NCBI GenBank assembly: GCA_965247565.1
Contig: CBDFHF010000003.1
Location: forward strand, 2,356,001 to 2,420,000
DNA length: 64,000 bases
Source: CBDFHF01 sp965247565
GTDB lineage: Bacteria > Pseudomonadota > Gammaproteobacteria > Methylococcales > Methylomonadaceae
Direction: 5' to 3'
Each line of letters starts with the position of its first letter. The first letter of the stretch is position 1. The translations under genes and the position numbers were made by a program. The notes under the pieces are model-generated. The model searched no databases and was not told the origin of the DNA. It saw only the letters and a list, made by a program, of their open reading frames with translations. Below, one piece after another: positions 9,278-18,268 of the stretch.

Positions 9278-10039
9278 ATGAGTGCGTGGGGAGCAGGTCT
9301 TTATTCTGACGACACGACTTGTGAAGTTCGTGATGAGTTCAAGGCCCATCTTGAAAATGGATTGAGTCATTCTGCGGCAGAGAGTGCGATTCTTGGACGT
9401 TTCGCAGATGTCATCTCTGATCACCAAGTTGCCTGCCTTGTGTATTTCGCCCTGGCTGATACTGAATGGAAATTTGGATGCTTGAGTGACCACGTCAAAC
9501 ATCAAGCCCTCGCATTACTTGAAAGTGGAGGTGACATTAAGTACTGGGAAGAAGATTCACCTTCTGATGCCAAAGCGCGTGCTAAAACGCTAGGAGTGTT
9601 AACTGATCGTTTGACTACTCAGCAGCCGGCACTTAAGCCGGTGAAAGTGAAAGCCCTAAAGCCACCGAGAAAACAAATTAGCTCCCCCATTGGCGCCGTG
9701 TTCATGCTTTTGCTGCCATGTGGCGAAATGGCAGCCCTTAAATTCGTCGGGCTTCGACCAGTCGGGAACTGGGAGCAAGCTTCGTTTAGACTTTTACCTT
9801 GGCGCGGTCATCAGTTACCACCTGCGTATTTACTCGAGGCCATTGCTGACCAAATTATTCCAGTATCAGGCAAAAATGAATTCTCAATCCTGATAGACGG
9901 CAGAAAAAAGCTCACAACATACCTGATTGAAACGAATATTATCCTTGGAAACACAACGCCGCTCGACAACAGCTACTGGTCAGCATTAGGTATTGAGATA
10001 TTTCCCCTGCTTGTTCAGGATGCAATTGCACATCTCTGA
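9278..10039 (+). CDS. Hypothetical protein, 253 residues (MSAWG-type N-terminus)
   Basis: The N-terminal 110 residues (MSAWGAGLYSDDTTCEVRDE, then VYFALADTEWKFGCL and ALALLESGGDIKYW) resemble a widespread bacterial family of unknown function that begins with the same WG.G.Y.DD pattern. After a basic, Pro-rich linker near residues 115-135 comes a second region that I do not recognise (MLLLPCGEMAALKFVGLRPV). It is cytoplasmic by appearance and probably forms a two-gene operon with the preceding gene. Confidence 0.6.
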   Translation: MSAWGAGLYSDDTTCEVRDEFKAHLENGLSHSAAESAILGRFADVISDHQVACLVYFALADTEWKFGCLSDHVKHQALALLESGGDIKYWEEDSPSDAKARAKTLGVLTDRLTTQQPALKPVKVKALKPPRKQISSPIGAVFMLLLPCGEMAALKFVGLRPVGNWEQASFRLLPWRGHQLPPAYLLEAIADQIIPVSGKNEFSILIDGRKKLTTYLIETNIILGNTTPLDNSYWSALGIEIFPLLVQDAIAHL

Positions 10040-10214
10040 GGTGCTATCCCTATCCCTTCAAAAAGCCTATCGATAACCCTGCTATACAGATTAACTTGTG
10101 CTTTATCCCGTTTTTGGAACTACTATTATTTTATAGATGGCTGTTATCCTGCAAAACGGCTGACCTATATGATGCCAGATGGTTGCTATGTTTTAACACC
10201 GGTAATATCATGAA

Positions 10215-10490
10215 ACGGAGGCCTCACGATCTATAAATTCAACCGGCAAGATAACTCGAATTTGCACAAAGCCGGAAGTCATTAAATTGATCAACAGCTT
10301 GCTTCATAAGGTTGGCGTCAATTCCAGAGCTTATTTGTGACATGTCTCTAGCTTCGAGCGCTACCCGAGCCTAGCAGGAGTTCTAGCTCAAACAGAGTAC
10401 GGAAAACACGTTGCAGCCACGTGCATTCTACTTCCGAATAACAGTGAAAAAGCCTTCTTCACTGATCAACGTCCTAGCTTAATTCACTTC
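10215..10490 (+). pseudogene. Decayed coding fragment of unknown family
   Basis: One frame reads as plausible protein across this stretch (TKPEVIKLINSLLHKVGVNS, then SLAGVLAQTEYGKHVAATC) but has an in-frame TGA at 10338-10340 and no good start. It ends where the IS5-type remnant begins. Together with the featureless 10040-10214 this is probably a degraded gene at the edge of the island. The family is not recognised. Confidence 0.35.
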
Positions 10491-11160
10491 GAGACTATTT
10501 TGTTTTTCCAACCAACCTAAGATTGTGTCGTCACAAGATAGCCGCCCAAAGTGCGATGCATCTGATCTGTACGGCGGCCAAGAATGACGCGGTTTTTGGT
10601 GTACCTCGTCGCAATGCCCTGCCAGTGCTTGAGATGTAAGAATGCGTTTTCCACTAAGTGCCGATGCCGATAAAGAGCCTTGTCATAGTTCCGCGGCTGC
10701 TTGCGGTTTCGGCGCGGCGGTATCACGGCATTCATTCCGCTCGCTTCGGCTTGAGTTACGACGGCATCGCTGTCATAGCCCTTATCCGCCAGCAGGTAGT
10801 GGGCATCCAGCCCTTCGATCAAGGTTGCAGCCTGTGAACAATCCGCAACGGTACCTGACGTAACAAGCATTCTGAGCGGCATACCATGCGCATCCACGGC
10901 CAAATGTATCTTACTGTTAAGCCCCCTTTTGTGACCCCCATGTCTTGGTTGCCTCCTTTTGCTCCTGCGGCGTGGGGATGAGCCTTGACATCGCTGGCGT
11001 CGATCATCAGCCATTCATAGTCGGGCTCAGTTACCAACTGCTTCAGCAACGCTTCCCAAATGCTTTTGTCTCGCCAGCGGCAAAATCGACGGTGCGTGTT
11101 TTTCCAGTCGCCGTAGTCCGGCGGTAAGTCACGCCATTTATGCCCTATGGGTACGGCGCG
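10490..11160 (-). mobile_element. Remnant of an IS5-family insertion sequence
   Basis: The transposase is read in pieces. KWRDLPPDYGDWKNTHRRFC ... YEWLMIDASDVKAHPHAAGA lies in one frame. After ACAAAAGGGGG the protein continues in the -1 frame as RGLNSKIHLAVDAHGMPLR ... LLADKGYDSDAVV ... HLVENAFLHLKHWQGIATRYTKN. The A-AAA step could be a programmed -1 frameshift as in two-ORF IS5 relatives. A second shift near 10605 moves the true C-terminus (SFLAAVQIRCIALWAAIL) to another frame, ending at 10531. The first 45 or so transposase residues are missing at the junction with the integrase fragment, so the element is dead. Its outer end is probably near GAGACTATTTTG at about 10490. Confidence 0.8.
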
Positions 11161-12086
11161 CCCGTGCGCAAAATCCAGAAAACCGCTGCCAGTTAAGGGC
11201 TGAATATCACGCAGAATTGCGATTGACTGTCGGGATAGCGGGACATAGTGAACACGATCAGGATCGTTTTTAAGAACGGCTCGTTGTTTCTTGATGTGTG
11301 CAGGAACTGTCCATAAGGCCTTGTCAAAATCAATATCTTTCCATTCCAGCGTCGCCAGCTCACCTGGCCTAACGAAAGTTAGTGGCAATAATTGCAGAGC
11401 CGCTCGAACAATAGGTGATCCCTTGTAATCAGTAATGTCGTTCAATAGCGTTGAAATTTCATCGACATTTTTTAACCGGGCAAAGTTTTTTGTGGCGGAA
11501 CCGGTTTTAAAACGGTTCTGATCGCTGTGGCCGGATTATTTTCTCAACGTCCAGTACCAATCGTATAGGCAAAAACCGCTTCACAAGCCTGATTGGTGCG
11601 GTGCGCCGTTTCGATTGCACCCCTTTCGATTAGCCGAATGGTTTCAAGCAAGGTAATGGCTGTGATGATGTTAATGGGAGTGGATCCCAAGTACGGGAAT
11701 ACATCATTGACTAGTCTGGTTAGTGTCCGTTGGGCATGGCCATCCGTCCAGGTGTCTTTTTTATACTCCCACGATTCACACGCTATAGGCTCAAAGCTAT
11801 CTGAACCGCTCTGGCTTTTACGTGCTGGCTGGTATCAATGCCATTGGCAACTTGCGCCCTGAGTTCGGCTTGCCGGTCTCTGGCGACAGGCAAAGTTATT
11901 TCTGGGTAAAGGCCAAGAGACAAGGTTTTTTGCTTGCCGTCGACGCGATAGTCAAAGCGCCACCAGGATGAACGTTCCGGTTCTGCGACAAAATACAATC
12001 CGCCACCATCGGGGATTTTATTTGCCCTTTGCTGCCGCCATACTTTTAATGGTCAGCGGCGATAGTTTGTTCAGTGTTTTCGCCAT
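11160..12086 (-). pseudogene. Broken tyrosine integrase (P4 type) beside ssrA
   Basis: The start MAKTLNKLSPLTIKSMAAAK at 12086 is followed by a frameshift; the N-terminal DUF4102 region resumes as IPDGGGLYFVAEPERSSWWR and DGKQKTLSLGLYPEITL. The core-binding region (TWTDGHAQRTLTRLVNDVFP, LLETIRLIERGAIETAHRTN) and the catalytic domain (FVRPGELATLEWKDIDFDKA, VPLSRQSIAILRDIQPLTG) follow with at least one more frameshift near 11535. Sequence after about 11165 is IS5 transposase, so the C-terminus with the catalytic Tyr is lost. It faces away from the tmRNA 3' end 150 bp distant, the classic position for an ssrA-integrating element. Confidence 0.85.
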
Positions 12087-12170
12087 GTGCAACCACAATG
12101 CTGGTAAACTATCTACCAGTATTTTTACCAGCAATTGCCGGTGGATTGCATTGTATTCCACTTGACAACA

Positions 12171-12206
12171 AAAAACCCGCTAGGTCTTGCGACCAGCGGG
12201 TTTTTT
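12171..12206 (-). terminator. Terminator after ssrA
   Basis: CCCGCT-A-GGTC / GACC-AGCGGG with loop TTGC is flanked by A5 and T6, so it can act on both strands. On the minus strand it lies 33 bp beyond the tmRNA 3' end. Confidence 0.85.
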
Positions 12207-12238
12207 GTGTTTCTTTGGACTTTTTTGGATGTTATATT

Positions 12239-12612
12239 TGGTGGAGGCGGGGGGAATTGAACCCCCGTCCGCAAGCACTCCGCCACAAGGTCTACATGCT
12301 TATCCCGCGCTTTTGATTTAGTTGTTGACTACCCGTCGGGCCAAGAAAATCAACAACGATTCCGTAAGGTTTTAGCGCATCCACACCGGACAGATTTCAG
12401 CGCGATCTTATGTAATATGATCCCTGAATGCCCCGAAGGACCTGCACGCATAAGCACACACAGTCAGAGAGGTGGTGCAGGGTTTAAGCTGCTAAAGCCA
12501 CCGAGTAGTTTTCGTCATTTGCGAATACTTTTTTTCTGTAGATTTTACGAGGTGTACAGTCCTCGGCATGCACTCAAGGTTTTGCTACCCACGTCGAAGC
12601 CATGTCGCCCCC
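12239..12612 (-). ncRNA. ssrA: Transfer-messenger RNA (tmRNA)
   Basis: tmRNA rescues stalled ribosomes and tags the unfinished protein for degradation. The 5' end reads GGGGGCGACATGGCTTCGAC and the 3' end is a tRNA-like acceptor and T arm (GGTTCGAATT-type arm here GGGTTCAATTCCCCCCGCC) ending TCCACCA with an encoded CCA. The tag frame, near 12490-12527, reads ANDENYSVALAA then TAA, preceded by the usual GCAAATGACGAAAAC. The length of about 374 nt is normal. An integrase pseudogene sits directly downstream. Confidence 0.96.
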
Positions 12613-12686
12613 TTGAACCGCTAGTGTACTACGATAAACCTATCTTTTGCTATGCAAATTAATCAATTTACTGAAAAGCTAACGAT

Positions 12687-14282
12687 TCAATCAATCAGCA
12701 TTCGATTTAATACATTTTCCTGATTTATGGTGGGATTTATTGTAGCGGTTGTGGCGCAATTTATGATGATGCTGTTTAACTGTTGAATTTGCTCTAGTTG
12801 TTGCTGTGAAATATCGGCCAAAATGACCGATATGTCAGTATCGATCATTGCCAATCCGTTGTGTAGACCTCTATTTAGCCCTCTTAAAGCACTGGCCTCC
12901 AGGGAGGGTTTGAGCTTTTTTAAAATAAAAAAGGGTAATAACCAGCTAATAGCGATGAGCAATGCGCTGTGGATTGCAAAATCTACTCCCAAGTAATGAG
13001 TGTTACTCATGTTGCTATGGTAATAGCCCATAAACACTTGGTAGGCAACCCAGGAAATGGCTGCCAGCGGTAGAATAATTTCACAGATGCGCATCGCTTT
13101 CAAAAAAATGCGTTGCACCGCATGTCCAGGGTTTACCAAGGCTTGTCTTGCTGCCAACTCACTCTGGCTTTGCACAGTTTTAGCTGCTTTATCGCGGTAT
13201 ACCACTAATTGGTTTTTATATGGGGTCACGGGGATGTCCATTTGATTCGCATTGGCAATGATTTCATCAACTGCATCATCAAAACGAGTTTGTGCCCAAG
13301 CATCCCACAACTGAGGTTGCTGAGCGGTTGTTTTAGATATCAGATCAGCGGCATGTTCGGCATAGTAGGCCGATATTTTCTGTATAGGCCATGCGAAACC
13401 CTTTTGTAAATCAGCAGAGGTACGCTGCCATTGTGTATTCCAAGCTTCAGCTAATTGCTTGGAGGATTGTTCCGAACCGAGTGCCTGTTTACAGTGCTGT
13501 AATTTTTGCTTAAGTTCATGAGTTTTAAACTGCAAGCCTTTTTGCTCAAGTTGCTTAATAGTGTGATCGTTTGCCAGTGACAGAAGAGTTTCCTGGAGAC
13601 TAGAAAATTCATCTGTTTGAATGAATTCAGCACAGCTAGTGGTGAATATTATAGGGTTAACAAAGCCGGCTTTATGCAGTTGCTGCCTGAAGTCGGCTAA
13701 TTGTTCAATCTGTCCTTTATCCCACTGATTGAGCACAAACAGCCAAGCATGTTTACCTCCTTCAGCCAACAATAAACGCCAGGCCTTTTCATCACGATAG
13801 CGTTCAGGGCTGACGACATAAATCAATACATCAATATGCGGTAGCCATTGTAGAACCTGATGTTTATTGCTTAACTCAGTGCTATCAAAATCCGGCATAT
13901 CCATCCAGATAATATTTTGTTTGCTGACATCATCGTGCTGGGCAATATTGATTTGCGTTAACGGTAGTTCAGGTAAGTGCTTGACCACCACGTTACGATG
14001 ATGAAATAAAGTGACTTCTTTGGATGTAGGTCGTTCTACACTTGCTTTTGCAATGGTTGCTCCGGCCAACCTGTTTAATAGTGAGCTTTTGCCAACGCCA
14101 GTGCCACCCATAAATGCAACGATCAATGGTCTGGATTCTTGATTATCAAACAAACTGCCCGGCGCTCTAAGATCAAAATCAAGAAGTAGTTGTGCCGTAT
14201 TCGCACCAAGCCAGCCTTTATTGACCGCTTGTTCTGCCCATTGTTTGGTTTGAGCGATTAATTCAGAGTAATCGTAGGCCAT
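12687..14282 (-). CDS. Membrane-associated GTPase, second of a pair
   Basis: A 531-residue protein. The GTPase domain (about residues 50-250) has G1 GGTGVGKSSLLNR, a G3-like WMDMPDFDST and G4 NQWD. A long helical region follows, then two hydrophobic segments around residues 405-450 (ICEIILPLAAISWVAYQVFM and HSALLIAISWLLPFFIL), giving a dynamin-like layout. It overlaps the upstream GTPase gene by 20 bp, so the two are translationally coupled and probably act together. The family role is unknown to me; membrane remodelling or a stress response would fit. YcjX- or Era-like assignment is less likely because of the paired, membrane-inserted form. Confidence 0.8.
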   Translation of the reverse strand: MAYDYSELIAQTKQWAEQAVNKGWLGANTAQLLLDFDLRAPGSLFDNQESRPLIVAFMGGTGVGKSSLLNRLAGATIAKASVERPTSKEVTLFHHRNVVVKHLPELPLTQINIAQHDDVSKQNIIWMDMPDFDSTELSNKHQVLQWLPHIDVLIYVVSPERYRDEKAWRLLLAEGGKHAWLFVLNQWDKGQIEQLADFRQQLHKAGFVNPIIFTTSCAEFIQTDEFSSLQETLLSLANDHTIKQLEQKGLQFKTHELKQKLQHCKQALGSEQSSKQLAEAWNTQWQRTSADLQKGFAWPIQKISAYYAEHAADLISKTTAQQPQLWDAWAQTRFDDAVDEIIANANQMDIPVTPYKNQLVVYRDKAAKTVQSQSELAARQALVNPGHAVQRIFLKAMRICEIILPLAAISWVAYQVFMGYYHSNMSNTHYLGVDFAIHSALLIAISWLLPFFILKKLKPSLEASALRGLNRGLHNGLAMIDTDISVILADISQQQLEQIQQLNSIIINCATTATINPTINQENVLNRMLID

Positions 14283-16002
14283 GTTGCTTTTCTTTAAGTT
14301 GATTTTCAGCTGCCTGTAGCTGTTCGGGTGAAATATTAAAATGGGTTTGAGTGGATAGTTGTTCGGGTAGTTTGGATAACCTGGATCTAAAACTATCGAT
14401 AAACAGCTTTTGCTTTACGGTCTTCAGCTGTAGTTGTTTGAGTTCCAATTCTACTTTATGGAGGTAACTACCCATGGCGCTTTCTGTTAGCATCGAAGTA
14501 ACGGTGAGCATGGCCGGGGCAATAATTAAATCATGCATACCAATCCCACCGGTATGTAATGCAAGAGCGATACCGGCTGCATCTGTTGTAACCCTTGTCG
14601 CCCTTAAGCCATTTAGTACCAGTGGTTGTTCCTGTAACTTTTCATATAAACGGTTGGCAGCGTTTTCCACTTCCTGCTGAAAAGCCATGTGATAGGTTTT
14701 TGCCGCCGTATTAAAATGCTGCACAATTTCGGTACGTTGATTGCGTAACAAGGCATTGGCCTCTTTCCACCATTGACCTTGTTTGCTTTGCTCGGTTTTA
14801 TCTAGCAATCTATCAGCCATTTGAATCAGCATATGTTCGGCAATTTGATTGAGTAGAGCTAGCTCATGGCTGGTATCGGCTAAATGTAATCGTTTTCGGC
14901 CTAACTTCATCAGCTGTTTGATCGGCCAAGTCAAAATTCTTCGGGTACTAGCTAAAATTCCAGCTAGTCCGGGAATTTCTAATAAGTTCAATAATTCTGC
15001 CAAGGCATATTGAAAGGTTTCATAGTGGTGTGGATGGTTTAGATAATCACGCTGATAGTGCAGCAGAGCTTGTTGAATCACATGATCGACCAGCTCAAGC
15101 CAATCGTTCAACGCTTGGTGTTCTGCAACAACCGGCTCCAGCCATCCTTGCCAATGTTTTTTTATTAAATCCTGCTCATAACGGTTGTGTTTTTTATAAT
15201 TTACCTGCGTTACCAATTGTTTAACTATCGGGTATTGTGTTTCAGGCCACTCCGGTAATCCAGCGGCTTTTTGGTAGTACAACGGAACTACTTCAGGAAA
15301 TTCATCTTGTCTGGATTGCTGCCATTTTTCTTTAAATGAATTAATAATGATACTCTCAGAACCCGGTACTAATTTATTCAGACAAATTAGCGTTGGTTGG
15401 TGTAGCACGGCCAATGCGCTCATCATCTCCCAGACCGATTGATCAGCATACTTTTCCTTGCTAACCACCAAAATAATGACATCAGCTAAAGCCATCGCTC
15501 TTATGACGCCTTCGCGGTAATTTGCGGAATCTATCGAGTCGAAATCAGGCGTATCCCACAATACGCCTTGCGGTAATAACAAAGAATTGCCTTCCGTAGC
15601 AGTCAATGAATAACAGTCATGGCGTTCTTTACTGAGTTGTTCGGGCTGCAATTGCTGAAAACGACCGAAGTAATGCTGCAAACCTTTGCATTCTGCCGTG
15701 CTGAGTCCGTGGCAAAAACCCTGCGGATGGATGGTATAACCAGCAAGTGGGCTAACACCGGCAATCTGGCTACCTAACAATAAATTAACTAACGAGCTTT
15801 TTCCTGCCTGAGTTGGGCCAACAACGGCGATGTGTAGGGGTTGCATTGAAGCCCCTTCAATCAGATGGCCTTTTCGAATAAACGCCTCAGTCAGTAATAA
15901 TTGCTCCACACGCTGCTGATAAAGCGTTTTAACTGCGTCATTGCTGACTTGGGTTAATACCGATTGATATCGTTGTTTTAGTAGTTGGATAAATTCCAGC
16001 AT
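14263..16002 (-). CDS. Dynamin-like GTPase, first of a pair
   Basis: A 579-residue protein with GTPase motifs G1 GPTQAGKSSLVNLLLGS, G3-like WDTPDFDSID and G4 LNKL at about residues 60-220. A helical middle with RRILTWPIKQLMKLGRKRL precedes a C-terminal region with a hydrophobic stretch (GIGMHDLIIAPAMLTVTSML) and an amphipathic coiled end. The P-loop GPTQAGKSS differs from the GGTGVGKSS of its partner, as in heterotypic dynamin-like pairs. The two genes form an operon read from a start at 16002. Confidence 0.8.
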   Translation of the reverse strand: MLEFIQLLKQRYQSVLTQVSNDAVKTLYQQRVEQLLLTEAFIRKGHLIEGASMQPLHIAVVGPTQAGKSSLVNLLLGSQIAGVSPLAGYTIHPQGFCHGLSTAECKGLQHYFGRFQQLQPEQLSKERHDCYSLTATEGNSLLLPQGVLWDTPDFDSIDSANYREGVIRAMALADVIILVVSKEKYADQSVWEMMSALAVLHQPTLICLNKLVPGSESIIINSFKEKWQQSRQDEFPEVVPLYYQKAAGLPEWPETQYPIVKQLVTQVNYKKHNRYEQDLIKKHWQGWLEPVVAEHQALNDWLELVDHVIQQALLHYQRDYLNHPHHYETFQYALAELLNLLEIPGLAGILASTRRILTWPIKQLMKLGRKRLHLADTSHELALLNQIAEHMLIQMADRLLDKTEQSKQGQWWKEANALLRNQRTEIVQHFNTAAKTYHMAFQQEVENAANRLYEKLQEQPLVLNGLRATRVTTDAAGIALALHTGGIGMHDLIIAPAMLTVTSMLTESAMGSYLHKVELELKQLQLKTVKQKLFIDSFRSRLSKLPEQLSTQTHFNISPEQLQAAENQLKEKQHGLRLL

Positions 16003-16112
16003 AAAATTTTAGCTTGCGCTTATAATAATTGACCATTTTACTTTGTTTGGTAATCTGGTGTATTCAATAAATATAAATAACATGGATTTGTTTTCACTAT
16101 GAGGTTATCTGT

Positions 16113-16538
16113 ATGAAGAAGCTGTCAACTCTTCTGTTAGTACTTGTGTGCTCATCTTTAGCCGCATGTAATAACGGACAAAAAATAAATGGGCATAATA
16201 CTAATACTGCATTTAAGTCCGTAAAAATGATTAAAAATCGCCTGCCTACCGAAACTCGTCTCGAATATGAAGTTGCTTTTGGGGTAATTCGTGACGCAAA
16301 AAAAGATGACGAAGAATTTCTTAAAGCAGTAGACGGCCAAATCCCCGAAGGTATCATTACTTTAGGCAAAGAAATATATCAACAACGAAAAAACGAGGGC
16401 TTTGCTATTTACGCTGCCTATAATAGTTGGGAAGAAATGATTAGCAAATTTGGCAAAGAGAGAACCGACCAAGATAGAGTTAAAAACAAAAAAGACCTAA
16501 AAGACAATCCTAAAGATAACGTTTTATACAAACTTTAA
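16113..16538 (+). CDS. Small lipoprotein of unknown function
   Basis: The 141-residue product has a lipoprotein signal (MKKLSTLLLVLVCSSLAAC, acylated Cys19) and a helical mature part that ends very rich in Lys and Asp. The middle (IKNRLPTETRLEYEVAFGVI, then a short gap before EILKAV-like and YQQRKNEGFAIYAAYNSW) loosely resembles DUF6694-type lipoproteins, a weak match by eye. GAGG lies 8 nt before the ATG. It ends exactly where the convergent DUF2959 gene ends. Confidence 0.75.
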   Translation: MKKLSTLLLVLVCSSLAACNNGQKINGHNTNTAFKSVKMIKNRLPTETRLEYEVAFGVIRDAKKDDEEFLKAVDGQIPEGIITLGKEIYQQRKNEGFAIYAAYNSWEEMISKFGKERTDQDRVKNKKDLKDNPKDNVLYKL

Positions 16539-17186
16539 TCACGCTCCAGGCAAGGCTTTTTGTTCAATTAACACGGAAACAAACTGACTTGCCTCGGCAA
16601 TAGTTTGCTCCATGGCCAAAATCAATTGAGATATATCAATGCCAATCGCAACAAATTCATGCTGCAAAGTTGCAATGGCTTGAGCGTTTAAGTTATGTTT
16701 TAAATAAAGTACTTGGTCTTTAAATACCGCCAGAACCGGCTGAATTTTAAGTTCAGCCTTTCTCATGCACTTAATCAAACGAACATAATTTTGCCGAGTC
16801 ATTTTTAACTGCTGCTTGCTGCGATTCCGTAAAGACGCATTGCTATATTCAGTCAATTCTCGTTCCCACTCCGTAAATAAAGCTTCGCTGACTTCTTCAA
16901 TCGCTCTAATTCTATCGCTAACGGCGTCTGATTTTGCGCGACAAAACTGATATTGTCTGTTCAGCAGGTTGTAACGTTGTTCCAAAGAGCTATCGTGGAT
17001 AGTGACTAGGGTTTTAAAGCGAGTTAAGGCGTTTTCGAACTCGCTTTTAGTTTCTTCTAGGTTAGTACAAGCCTGTTCGACATGATAAACCACGATGTCG
17101 CGTTTATGATCACCTATTGATTCACGAGCGTTATAGTATAAATCCCGAAATTTTCTTAATATGAAACTTGCAAACCAATTTAACAT
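16539..17186 (-). CDS. DUF2959 family coiled-coil protein
   Basis: This 215-residue, almost wholly helical protein matches DUF2959 by pattern: REKFG-type start here RESIGDHKRDIVVYHVEQA, then ETKSEFENALTRFKTLV, WERELTEYSNASLRNRSKQQ and QVLYLKHNLNAQAIATLQHE. Members usually have an N-terminal signal or anchor; here the first 15 residues (MLNWFASFILRKFRD) are hydrophobic and amphipathic and could be a membrane anchor. The function is unknown. It converges on the lipoprotein gene. Confidence 0.8.
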   Translation of the reverse strand: MLNWFASFILRKFRDLYYNARESIGDHKRDIVVYHVEQACTNLEETKSEFENALTRFKTLVTIHDSSLEQRYNLLNRQYQFCRAKSDAVSDRIRAIEEVSEALFTEWERELTEYSNASLRNRSKQQLKMTRQNYVRLIKCMRKAELKIQPVLAVFKDQVLYLKHNLNAQAIATLQHEFVAIGIDISQLILAMEQTIAEASQFVSVLIEQKALPGA

Positions 17187-17232
17187 TTTGCTGCCTGATC
17201 AGATGAAGCGGATGATTTATGATGTTTGGCCA

Positions 17233-17793
17233 TTACCAGTTTCCGGCATTAATGAGTCGTATTTTAACAGTGGCTTCTGAGGCAAAGTCACAAAATGTTT
17301 TATCAACAATGCCCTGTTCAGCAAGTTCCTGTAGACTTAAATCAGCATCAATATCAGCCGATTTAATAACCAGCAACTCTTTTGCGGCGATGATTTTAGC
17401 CAACCAAACAGCTAAACTATCTGATGTTATATCCCATGTTGCGGCGATACCGCTATTATCAAGCTCTACAATGTCTGGCGACCATATAACACGGTTATTG
17501 TTATGGCTAATTGGGTAAATATCTCGCACTGAAGAAGCAATTGTAAAATGTCCTTTAAGCCCGGCAATCATCAAAGCCATTTGCTGCATTGCCAGAATAG
17601 CCATGCAGTGTGCCGTTCTATCATCAAACTTCCATCGCAGCTGAGCTAACCGGACTTGATCTGCAAAAAGTCCACCACCTGGGACGATAATGACTAGCTT
17701 GGATCGATATTTTTGTTCAATTTTGTCCAGACAATCCATCAGTTGATTCGACTGCACCAAACTGCCGCCCAGCTTTATCACAATTGCGTTAAT
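17233..17793 (-). CDS. MfnE-like amino-acid kinase family protein (tetrahydromethanopterin pathway)
   Basis: This is a short amino-acid-kinase fold: VIKLGGSLVQSNQ, VIIVPGGGLFADQVR, then WDITSDSLAVWLAKIIAAKE and LLVIKSADIDAD. In methylotrophs and methanogens such proteins are linked to synthesis of the C1 carrier tetrahydromethanopterin, MfnE phosphorylating the aminomethylfuran precursor; that assignment is by resemblance. The first ATG/GTG/TTG-type codon is GTG at 17781, but the ribosome-binding site GGAGG (17800-17804) is 18 nt away. It is 6 nt from an in-frame ATT at 17793, giving INAIVIKLGG. I chose the ATT. Confidence 0.72.
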   Translation of the reverse strand: MNAIVIKLGGSLVQSNQLMDCLDKIEQKYRSKLVIIVPGGGLFADQVRLAQLRWKFDDRTAHCMAILAMQQMALMIAGLKGHFTIASSVRDIYPISHNNNRVIWSPDIVELDNSGIAATWDITSDSLAVWLAKIIAAKELLVIKSADIDADLSLQELAEQGIVDKTFCDFASEATVKIRLINAGNW

Positions 17794-17899
17794 TATCCGC
17801 CTCCAAAGATTAAAAACTACTAGGTTAATTGGGTCGAGCTGCTAGGGTGGTTTGCTAAATGTTCGAATAGTTTATTTCTCGACTAGTCAAGACGCCAAA

Positions 17900-18253
17900 C
17901 TAAGTGTCTATTTTGTTTTTGATAGTTTTGGAAGTCAAATAGCCAATAACAGCCCCCCATAAAAGCATAAACACACCCAACAGCATAACCTCGAGTTTAA
18001 AGCTGTCAACCTGCCTGATGTAATCAAAAATGTAATCAGCCATAACTATCATTAGCGTAATGTAGACGGCGTTTTTAAATTTGATTACATGTGCATAAAA
18101 AACACTGACCCCGAAAACTAAAAAACCAACCAGAAATCTTATACCACTGTGTATAAACCACTCCGGAGTCAACAGTTGATTTCTTAATAGGGCTATGTTT
18201 AAGAAATAAAGCAACACAATACCTACTGTTATGGCAACACTAAGTAGTTTCAT
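17900..18253 (-). CDS. Small integral membrane protein
   Basis: A 117-residue protein with four predicted membrane helices (LLSVAITVGIVLLYFLNIAL, FLVGFLVFGVSVFYAHVI, AVYITLMIVMADYIFDYI, MLLGVFMLLWGAVIGYL) and a short basic tail. No family is recognised. It starts 15 bp after the Hsp70 gene stop and may be the last gene of the DUF2760-Hsp70 operon. Confidence 0.7.
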   Translation of the reverse strand: MKLLSVAITVGIVLLYFLNIALLRNQLLTPEWFIHSGIRFLVGFLVFGVSVFYAHVIKFKNAVYITLMIVMADYIFDYIRQVDSFKLEVMLLGVFMLLWGAVIGYLTSKTIKNKIDT

Positions 18254-18268
18254 GATTTTTCCTCTCTG

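Noticed and set aside
10890..10960. Sequencing error as the cause of the transposase frame change near 10945
   Set aside because: Not excluded, but the A-AAA-G slip sequence at a place where related elements use a -1 frameshift is a better explanation for this one change; the later shift near 10605 is true decay or error.
12417..12662. 81-codon open frame on the plus strand
   Set aside because: It is entirely antisense to the tmRNA gene and its 5' flank.
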